A stretch of 64,000 nucleotides of DNA from Microvirga lotononidis (lineage in GTDB: Bacteria > Pseudomonadota > Alphaproteobacteria > Rhizobiales > Beijerinckiaceae), in contig NZ_CP141048.1 of assembly GCF_034627025.1 (NCBI RefSeq), forward strand, positions 1,103,501 to 1,167,500, given 5' to 3'. Below, in pieces: positions 58,195 to 64,000 of this stretch (position 1 is its first letter; each line of letters begins with the position of its first letter). Below the pieces are notes generated by a model. That model saw only the letters and a list, made by a program, of their open reading frames with translations. It was not told where the DNA came from and searched no databases. The position numbers and the translations under genes were made by a program.

Positions 58195-59118
58195 ATGCTG
58201 ACGCGAAGAGCTGCCGTATCCCTTCTGGCAGGATGCCTCACCCTTGCCGCCTCGTCGCTGCCGGCAGCCGCGCAGAATGCCGAGAAGCTGAAGGTGGTCG
58301 CGACCTTCTCGATCCTCGGCGACATGGTCCGCAATGTCGGCGGCGAGCGCGTCGAGGTGACGACCCTCGTCGGCCCGAACGGCGATGCGCATGTCTATTC
58401 CCCGACGCCCGCCGACGGACGGCGCCTGTCCGAGGCCAAGGTCGTCTTCACCAACGGGTTGAAGTTCGAGGGCTGGATCGACCGGCTCGTGAAATCCTCC
58501 GGCACGAAAGCCGTGAAGGTCGAGGCCGCCAAGGGCATCAAGGTCCTGTCGAGCGAAGACGACGGCCATGACCATGGGCACGATCATGGCGGCGCCGACC
58601 CCCATGCCTGGCAGAGCATCGGCAATGCCAAGATCTACGTGGCCAATATCCGCGATGCCCTGATTTCCGCCGACGCGGCCAGCAGGGCCGCCTACGAGGC
58701 CAATGCCGCCGCCTACCTCGCGCGGCTCGATGAGCTCGACGCGGAGGTGAAAGGTCTCGTGGCCAAGATTCCCCCCGAGCGGCGCAAGCTCATCACCTCT
58801 CACGATGCCTTCCGCTATTTCGAGGCGGCCTACGGCATCGACTTCGTGTCCCCCCAGGGCGTCTCGACGGAATCGGAGGCCTCCGCCAGGGACGTGGCCA
58901 GGATCATCCAGCAGATCAAGCGCGAGAAGATCACGGCCGTCTTCGTGGAGAACATCTCCGACGCCCGCCTGATGGAGCGCATCGCGAAGGAAACCGGCGC
59001 GAGAATCGGAGACCGGGTCTATTCCGACGCGCTCTCGGACGAGAACGGCCCCGCTGCCACTTACATTGATATGATGAGACACAATATAAGGGCTTTCAGC
59101 GCGGCCCTGTCGAGCTGA
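58195..59118 (+). CDS. znuA: zinc ABC transporter substrate-binding protein
   Basis: About 307 aa. Signal peptide (AAVSLLAGCLTLAASSLPAA), cluster A-I fold with metal-site residues around GDAHVYSPTPADGRRLS, a flexible His/Asp loop (DDGHDHGHDHGGADPHAW) typical of zinc-specific binding proteins, and HDAFRYF, the third His region. AAGGATC precedes ATG 58195. The His-rich loop makes zinc more likely than manganese. Confidence 0.92.
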   Translation: MLTRRAAVSLLAGCLTLAASSLPAAAQNAEKLKVVATFSILGDMVRNVGGERVEVTTLVGPNGDAHVYSPTPADGRRLSEAKVVFTNGLKFEGWIDRLVKSSGTKAVKVEAAKGIKVLSSEDDGHDHGHDHGGADPHAWQSIGNAKIYVANIRDALISADAASRAAYEANAAAYLARLDELDAEVKGLVAKIPPERRKLITSHDAFRYFEAAYGIDFVSPQGVSTESEASARDVARIIQQIKREKITAVFVENISDARLMERIAKETGARIGDRVYSDALSDENGPAATYIDMMRHNIRAFSAALSS

Positions 59119-59143
59119 AAGCCCTGATCGCTGCGGCGCTTGG

Positions 59144-59247
59144 TGTCATTCCCGGCGAGCGCAGCGAGGGAAGGGAATCCAGGTAAGGTGCCCAACCTGC
59201 GCCTGGATCCCCTTCCCGGCCTGCCTGGCAGGCCGCCGGGGATGACA
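59144..59247. repeat. palindromic intergenic repeat
   Basis: Begins TGTCATTCCCGGCGAGCGCA and ends CCGGGGATGACA; GGGAATCCAGG (59173 region) pairs with CCTGGATCCCC. Matches the second element at 7024-7121 over about 45 bases at each end, while the central segment differs. Confidence 0.85.
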
Positions 59248-59269
59248 CCCAATTTTTCTGGAAGCTCCG

Positions 59270-60232
59270 ATGACCGACAAGATTCCCGTCACCGTCCTCA
59301 CAGGCTATCTCGGCGCCGGCAAGACCACCCTTCTCAACCGCATCCTCACCGAGCAGCACGGCAAGAAATATGCCGTGATCGTCAACGAGTTCGGCGAGAT
59401 CGGCATCGACAACGAGCTCGTCGTCGGCGCCGACGAGGAAGTGTTCGAGATGAACAACGGATGCATCTGCTGCACCGTGCGCGGCGACCTGATCCGCATT
59501 CTCGACGGGCTGATGAAGCGCAAGGGCAAGTTCGACGCCATCATCGTCGAGACCACCGGCCTCGCCGATCCCGCCCCCGTGGCCCAGACCTTCTTCATGG
59601 ACCAGGACGTGTCCGACACCGCCCGCCTCGACGCGGTGGTGACGGTGGCCGACGCCAAGTGGCTGTCCGACCGCCTGAAGGACGCCCCGGAGGCGAAGAA
59701 CCAGATCGCCTTCGCGGACGTGATCATCCTCAACAAGATCGACCTCGTTTCCGCGGGTGAACTGGAAGAGGTCGAGGCGCGGATCCGCGCCATCAACCCC
59801 TACGCCAAGGTCCACCGCACGCAGAACTGCGCCATCCCGATCTCCGAGGTCCTCGACCGCAAGGCGTTCGACCTCGACCGGATCATCGAGATCGAGCCCG
59901 ACTTCCTGGAGGAAGGCCACCACCATCATCACGACGAGGAGATGCAGTCCGTTTCCGTCGCCATCGACGGCGAGGTGGATCCGGAAAAGTTCATGCCCTG
60001 GATCTCGAACCTCACCCAGGTCGAGGGCCCGAACATCCTGCGCTGCAAGGGCATCGTGGCATTCCCGAACGAGCCGAAGCGCTTCGTCTTCCAGGGCGTC
60101 CACATGATCCTGGACGGGGACGTGCAGGGCGAATGGAAGCCCGGCGAGAAGCACACCTCGAAGGTGGTCTTCATCGGCCGCGACCTGAACGAGAAGGCGA
60201 TCAAGGAAGGATTCCTGGCCTGCGCGGCCTGA
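59270..60232 (+). CDS. CobW/COG0523-family GTP-binding zinc chaperone (ZigA/ZNG1-like)
   Basis: About 320 aa. GTPase core: Walker [10 protein letters not shown], metal motif CICC within [21 protein letters not shown] and NKID. His cluster [11 protein letters not shown] lies in the linker before the CobW C-terminal domain. COG0523 proteins insert metals into client enzymes; location next to znuCBA points to zinc delivery. Separated from znuA by a repeat, so it may have its own promoter. Confidence 0.92.
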   Translation: MTDKIPVTVLTGYLGAGKTTLLNRILTEQHGKKYAVIVNEFGEIGIDNELVVGADEEVFEMNNGCICCTVRGDLIRILDGLMKRKGKFDAIIVETTGLADPAPVAQTFFMDQDVSDTARLDAVVTVADAKWLSDRLKDAPEAKNQIAFADVIILNKIDLVSAGELEEVEARIRAINPYAKVHRTQNCAIPISEVLDRKAFDLDRIIEIEPDFLEEGHHHHHDEEMQSVSVAIDGEVDPEKFMPWISNLTQVEGPNILRCKGIVAFPNEPKRFVFQGVHMILDGDVQGEWKPGEKHTSKVVFIGRDLNEKAIKEGFLACAA

Positions 60233-60313
60233 CGGCTGCGGAATCGGATCCGCCGGTGGTGTTCGCCTGCGGGTCCGATGCTATATGGCAGCGCGCATGA
60301 AGGAATCGCTTTG

Positions 60314-61318
60314 ATGAGTACTGGAACCGCTCCGTCCCTGACCCAGAACGTGGCGCCTCTCGCGGCAGGCGCGCATGTGACCGGGATCGGCTGGCTGAAG
60401 GGCACGGCCGCCTTCGGCCTCGGCGACGGCGGCGTTCTCCTGGCCAAGGACGGCGAGAGCCATCGCGTCGAGGCGCACCCGGATGCGGGCGTGCTGGTGG
60501 CGGCCAGCGACGGCGAGCGCTTCGTCACCGGCGGCGACGACGGCCGCGTCGCCGTCACGGGATCCGACGGCTCCACGAAGACCCTGGCTGAAACAAAGGG
60601 TGCCTGGATCGACTCGCTCGCCGTCAACGCGGGTGGCGCCTTCGCCTATGGCGTCGGCAAGCGTGTGATCGCCCGCGACGACAAGGGCCGGGAGAAGACC
60701 CTCGAGGTTCCCTCCGCGGCCCGCGGCCTCGCCTTCGCGCCCAAGGGCTACCGGCTGGCGATCTCCCATTACAACGGCGCGACGCTCTGGTTCCCCAACG
60801 TGGAAGCCAAGCCCGAATCCCTGGAATGGAAAGGCTCCCATCTCGACATCACCTGGTCGCCCGATGCCCGCTTCGTGGTGACCTCCATGCAGGAGAACGC
60901 GCTCCACGGCTGGCGGCTCATCCCGGACAAGGGCCATATGCGCATGAGCGGCTATCCGTCGAAGACGCGCTCCTTCTCCTGGTCGAGCGACGGCAAATGG
61001 CTCGCCACCTCCGGCGCGGAAGCCGCCATCATCTGGCCCTTCGAATCGAAGGAAGGCCCCATGGGCAAGGCGCCGCGGGAATGCGGCGTGCGCCCCGCCA
61101 AGGTCAGCCGGGTGGCCTTCCATCCGAACACCCTCGTGCTGGCGGTGGGCTACGAGGACGGCTGCATCCTGCTCATCCGTCTCAACGACGCCTCGGAACT
61201 CCTGGTCCGCCCGGCCGTCAAGGACAGCGGCATCACGGCCATGGCCTGGGATAAGGGTGGGAAGCGCCTCGCCTTCGGCTGCGAGGACGGCCAGGCTGGC
61301 ATCCTGACCCTGCCGTGA
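60314..61318 (+). CDS. WD40 repeat protein
   Basis: About 334 aa, no signal peptide. Seven-bladed beta-propeller likely; repeats recognisable as GERFVTGGDDGRVAV, ITWSPDARFVV, FSWSSDGKWLATSG, VAFHPNTLVLAVGYEDG and MAWDKGGKRLAFGCEDG. Follows the CobW gene on the same strand; a scaffold or metallochaperone partner is inferred from context. ATG 60314 with AAGGA about nine bases upstream. Confidence 0.85.
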   Translation: MSTGTAPSLTQNVAPLAAGAHVTGIGWLKGTAAFGLGDGGVLLAKDGESHRVEAHPDAGVLVAASDGERFVTGGDDGRVAVTGSDGSTKTLAETKGAWIDSLAVNAGGAFAYGVGKRVIARDDKGREKTLEVPSAARGLAFAPKGYRLAISHYNGATLWFPNVEAKPESLEWKGSHLDITWSPDARFVVTSMQENALHGWRLIPDKGHMRMSGYPSKTRSFSWSSDGKWLATSGAEAAIIWPFESKEGPMGKAPRECGVRPAKVSRVAFHPNTLVLAVGYEDGCILLIRLNDASELLVRPAVKDSGITAMAWDKGGKRLAFGCEDGQAGILTLP

Positions 61319-61605
61319 GGTCGCCCGTGGTCCGTCTCGGCGCTTTCCTGAGAGGCACGTTCGGCCTGCCCAAGCCCGACAAGCAGGCGGTCGACCGGGT
61401 GAAGGACCTCGCACGGTCAGCCCTCGAGACGGCGCCGGATACCGCCTTCGCGGTCAATGAAATCGCCTGCAACGATCCCGGCTGCCCCGGGATCGAGACC
61501 GTGATCCTGGTGATGGAGCCCGGCCGGAAGACCCGGGCGCTCAAAATCGCCAAGTCTCTCGACGACGTCATGGAACAAGATATCATCGGAGCTCTTGATC
61601 CTTAG
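61315..61605 (+). CDS. small uncharacterised protein coupled to the WD40 gene
   Basis: About 96 aa, not recognised. Contains two cysteines in ACNDPGCPGIETVILVM, a possible metal-binding turn, and a charged C-terminal helix. GTG start at 61315 shares GTGA with the WD40 stop, indicating translational coupling; another GTG lies at 61327. The context suggests participation in the zinc module. Confidence 0.7.
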   Translation: MRSPVVRLGAFLRGTFGLPKPDKQAVDRVKDLARSALETAPDTAFAVNEIACNDPGCPGIETVILVMEPGRKTRALKIAKSLDDVMEQDIIGALDP

Positions 61606-61736
61606 GCATCGGACCCGAAAGTGGAATGCACTCTCGGGATCCATTCGATGCCTTTTCTGAAGCGACGCATCGTGTGGAGCGGACCCGGAGGGCCGCGTCA
61701 GCGAAAACCGGACCCCGTTTTTCCGCACGATGCGTG
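61603..61736. repeat. two-module palindromic intergenic repeat
   Basis: Module A GCATCGGACCCGAAAGTGGAA pairs with ACTCTCGGGATCCATTCGATGC; module B GCGACGCATCGTG...GAAAACCGGA pairs with CCGTTTTTCCGCACGATGCGT. The first TAG is also the stop codon of the preceding gene. Confidence 0.82.
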
Positions 61737-61746
61737 GAGGCCAAGT

Positions 61747-62262
61747 TTGTCCAGGATCGTTCGCATCGTGGCTTTCGGATTGGGCCTGTGTGGCGGTGTC
61801 GTCGCCTCACAGGGGCCCGAATTCGCGCAGCAATACCGTCAGCGCCTCGGCGGCACCATCGACGAGCTGCAGCGCGTGATCACGCGTTTCGATGCGGATG
61901 CGCAGGCCAGCGGCGAGACCCTGGAAAGCGCCATCACCCGCCTGCGCTCCAACGCGGACGATTTCGTCAGCCGCCAGGGCGCTGCCATGCAGGCCAATGT
62001 GGAGCGCCTCAGCCGCCTGGAAGCCCATCGCGGCGCGATGATGCAGGCCGGCCCCTTCTCCCGCATCGCCCTGATGGTGCGGGACGGCGACCAGGACGTG
62101 ATGGAAGCGGTCTATCGCGATTTCGAGCCGGCCCTGCCGGTGACCGAGGAAGGAATCCTGTCGAGCGCGGCCGGCTTCGTCGCCCTGTGGGGCGGCATGC
62201 TCCTGCTGGCGGGTTTTATTCGCAGCCTGTGGCGGCGGCCACGTCACACGGCGAGAGCATAA
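61747..62262 (+). CDS. DUF2937 family protein
   Basis: About 171 aa. N-terminal membrane helix (IVAFGLGLCGGVVASQGPEF), a coiled-coil region with GGTIDELQRVITRFDADA, and a second membrane helix near the end (VALWGGMLLLAGFI) followed by Arg-rich tail. DUF2937 has no known function. TTG start at 61747 is supported by GGAGG with a six-base gap at 61736-61740; there is no suitable ATG. Confidence 0.8.
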   Translation: MSRIVRIVAFGLGLCGGVVASQGPEFAQQYRQRLGGTIDELQRVITRFDADAQASGETLESAITRLRSNADDFVSRQGAAMQANVERLSRLEAHRGAMMQAGPFSRIALMVRDGDQDVMEAVYRDFEPALPVTEEGILSSAAGFVALWGGMLLLAGFIRSLWRRPRHTARA

Positions 62263-62324
62263 CGGGGTCGTCTCACACACTCTCCCCTGCTCCTCAGAAT
62301 GAGGTTAGGTTTGAGTCGTCCCGA

Positions 62325-62663
62325 TTAAGCCCCACGCTCCGGCTTTCCGGCCAGCACAACATAAAATCCCAGACCATCCTGCGCCGGCAGGGTCTGCAGC
62401 CGGTCGATCCAGCCGCGCTTCTTCGCGTCGAGCAGGGCCTTGCCTACGGGCTGGAACAGCGTCTCGCCGCCGCCTTCCGGCGGCGGATCGAGGCGGATGG
62501 CGACCGCTTTCGGCGCCGCGAAGCGGCTGCGCTCCAGCATGTCCTGGATCGACGCTTCCGCCTTCGCGCGCGAGACGCCCCGCAGGTCGAGCACGCTTTC
62601 GGCATCCGTGACGCCGAGGCCGCCGCGGAACTTGTTGGCGTAGAATTCCTCGAAATGAGGCAT
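62325..62663 (-). CDS. hypothetical protein, downstream of homospermidine synthase
   Basis: About 112 aa, soluble. LDLRGVSRAKAEASIQDMLE resembles the start of Smr-like (MutS2 C-terminal) domains, with KALLDAKKRGWIDRLQTLP following, but the similarity is weak and it may be a different fold. GGAGTGA lies upstream of ATG 62663. Located just after homospermidine synthase on the same strand, separated by a palindrome. Confidence 0.6.
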   Translation of the reverse strand: MPHFEEFYANKFRGGLGVTDAESVLDLRGVSRAKAEASIQDMLERSRFAAPKAVAIRLDPPPEGGGETLFQPVGKALLDAKKRGWIDRLQTLPAQDGLGFYVVLAGKPERGA

Positions 62664-62680
62664 ACCGGCTCACTCCATGG

Positions 62681-62709
62681 GTCGTGCCCGGGCCAAGCCC
62701 GGGCACGAC
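62681..62709. repeat. perfect 13-bp palindrome of the intergenic repeat type
   Basis: GTCGTGCCCGGGC (62681-62693) and GCCCGGGCACGAC (62697-62709) with a 3-base loop. It is the single-hairpin form of the GC-rich repeat arm seen at 42826-42853. No U-tract, so not a typical terminator. Confidence 0.75.
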
Positions 62710-62716
62710 GTATCGG

Positions 62717-64000
62717 TCAGCGCACCAGGATGTTCCGGAACTGCCACGGGTCGGAGGTGTCGATGTCCTCCGGGAAGAATCCGGGGCGGTCGTCGAGCGG
62801 CGTCCAATCCGTGTAATAGCCCTTCACCGGACCCAGATAGGGCAGTTGCACCTCCAGGCAGCGGCGGAAGTCGATGTCGTCGGCCTCCACGATGCCCGCA
62901 TTCGGATTCTCCAGCGCCCACACCATGCCGGCGAGCACGGCGGAGGTCACCTGAAGACCGGTCGCGTTCTGATACGGCGCGAGCTTGCGGGTTTCCTCGA
63001 TGGACAGCTGCGAACCGTACCAATAGGCGTTCTTGCCGTGGCCGTAGAGCAGCACGCCGAGTTCGTCGATGCCGTCGACGATCTCATCCTCGGTGAGGAT
63101 GTGCTGCTTGCCCTGGAACTTGCCGGCTGCGCCGAACATCTCGTGCATCGACAGCACCGCGTCGTTCGCCGGATGATAGGCGTAGTGGCAGGTCGGACGG
63201 TAGGCGACCTTGTCGCCGTCGCGCACGGTGAAGTAATCCGCGATCGAGATCGCCTCGTTATGCGTGACGAGGAAGCCGTATTGCGGACCGGGCGTCGGGC
63301 ACCAGGTGCGCACGCGGGTATTCGCGCCGGGCTGGAGCAGGTAGATCGCCGCGCCGCAGCCCTTGTCGTGCGTGCGGGCGTTGTCCGGCATCCACGTCTC
63401 GTGCGTGCCCCAGCCGAGCTCCGCCGGCTGCAGGCCCTCGGACACGAAGCCGTCCACCGACCAGGTGTTCACGAACACGCCCATGGGCTTGGGATGCTCG
63501 GCGCGCTGCGTGTCGCGCTCGGCGACGTGGATGCCCTTCACGCCGATGCGCTGCATGAGCGCGGCCCATTCCTCGCGGTTCTTCGGCACTTCGACGTCGA
63601 GGCCCGTATCCTTGGCGATGTTGAGGAGCGCCTGCTTCACGAACCAGGACACCATGCCGGGATTGGCGCCGCAGCAGTTCACCGCGGTAGGACCGCCGGG
63701 GTTCTGCCGGCGGGCGTCGAGGATGTTCTCGCGCAGCATGTAGTTGGTGCGCACGGACGGGTCGGCGTTCTTGTCGAAGTAGAAGCCGGCCCAGGGCTCG
63801 GCCACGGTGTCGATGTAGAGAGCGCCGAGCTCGCGGCAGAGCTCCATGATGGCGCGGGACGACGTGTCCACCGAGACGTTCACGCAGAAGCCCTGCCCGC
63901 CGCCTTCCGTCAGCAGCGGCGTCAGGATCTCGCGGTAGTTGTCGGGCGTGAGCGCCTTGTTGACCAGCGTGATTCCGCGCACGTCGAGCATGCTGCGGTC
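62717..64000 (-). CDS. hss: homospermidine synthase (5' end beyond the window)
   Basis: The last 428 codons are present. Converts two putrescines (or putrescine and spermidine) to homospermidine in an NAD-dependent reaction. Visible core: CVNVSVDTSSRAIM, TVAEPWAGFYFD, AVNCCGANPGMVSW, GTHETWMPDNARTHDKG and YGHGKNAYWYGSQLS, the saccharopine-dehydrogenase-like fold with the family's active-site loops. The start lies past 64000. Common in Rhizobiales, where homospermidine replaces spermidine. Confidence 0.93.
   Translation of the reverse strand, partial: DRSMLDVRGITLVNKALTPDNYREILTPLLTEGGGQGFCVNVSVDTSSRAIMELCRELGALYIDTVAEPWAGFYFDKNADPSVRTNYMLRENILDARRQNPGGPTAVNCCGANPGMVSWFVKQALLNIAKDTGLDVEVPKNREEWAALMQRIGVKGIHVAERDTQRAEHPKPMGVFVNTWSVDGFVSEGLQPAELGWGTHETWMPDNARTHDKGCGAAIYLLQPGANTRVRTWCPTPGPQYGFLVTHNEAISIADYFTVRDGDKVAYRPTCHYAYHPANDAVLSMHEMFGAAGKFQGKQHILTEDEIVDGIDELGVLLYGHGKNAYWYGSQLSIEETRKLAPYQNATGLQVTSAVLAGMVWALENPNAGIVEADDIDFRRCLEVQLPYLGPVKGYYTDWTPLDDRPGFFPEDIDTSDPWQFRNILVR

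Overview
The window looks like a chromosomal segment of a high-GC alphaproteobacterium of the Rhizobiales/Hyphomicrobiales, and a Methylobacteriaceae-type organism such as Microvirga fits best. The inference rests on gene content: a CpdR single-domain response regulator, a GapR (DUF2312) nucleoid protein, a DUF1036-pyruvate kinase pair, homospermidine synthase, an HWE histidine kinase, a fused indolepyruvate oxidoreductase and a candidate ROSE-type RNA thermometer before a small heat-shock gene. GC-rich palindromic intergenic repeats of the kind common in this order are also present. No transposase, integrase, phage gene, rRNA or CRISPR array was seen. One tRNA (Val, GAC) is present.

Layout. 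1-6,000: the start of an ABC1/UbiB-type kinase gene overlaps an M3 oligoendopeptidase gene; facing away are an L,D-transpeptidase and a DUF882 (MepK-like) murein hydrolase, closed by a clear terminator. 6,000-13,000: DUF1989 protein, GapR, DUF1244 protein, N-formylglutamate amidohydrolase, EamA exporter, DUF1036-pyk operon and an alpha/beta hydrolase. 12,900-16,800: TPR protein, rpmJ, tRNA-Val, cpdR, a second N-formylglutamate amidohydrolase and an MFS transporter. 16,900-27,400: hisN, a lysophospholipase-like hydrolase, hsp20, threonine aldolase, and gltB-gltD (GOGAT) behind a structured leader. 27,400-36,500: an AT-rich orphan gene, a DUF459 SGNH-fold protein that has lost its catalytic residues, a MltB-type transglycosylase, galU, kdsD, a GST, an NfeD/stomatin pair and hemH. 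36,500-46,400: an HWE sensor kinase, a periplasmic 5'-nucleotidase, ung, an aromatic aminotransferase and indolepyruvate oxidoreductase. 46,500-56,300: a ZevAB-like pair (DUF1007 + NicO), a LysE exporter, a gamma-glutamyltransferase, a TAXI-type TRAP transporter with its DUF1850 partner, and opgG. 56,300-62,700: a zinc module with a small His-rich membrane protein, ABC permease system znuCBA, a CobW-type zinc GTPase, a WD40 protein and small uncharacterised proteins. The window ends inside homospermidine synthase.

How they fit. Three themes recur. One is envelope and peptidoglycan maintenance (L,D-transpeptidase, DUF882 peptidase, MltB, galU, kdsD, opgG). The second is nitrogen and amino-acid metabolism (GOGAT, formylglutamate hydrolases, threonine aldolase, aromatic transaminase with indolepyruvate oxidoreductase, gamma-glutamyltransferase, TRAP uptake). 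The third is transition-metal handling (two separate zinc/nickel systems, the CobW chaperone, ferrochelatase). The least understood part is the zinc module: a 53-63 residue His-rich membrane protein and a perfect 11-bp inverted repeat lie just before znuC. Other notable features are the pseudo-enzyme DUF459 protein, a terminator hairpin that swallows the start codon of the TPR gene, a 9+9 bp operator between ior and zevA, and palindromic repeats that coincide with stop codons of several genes.
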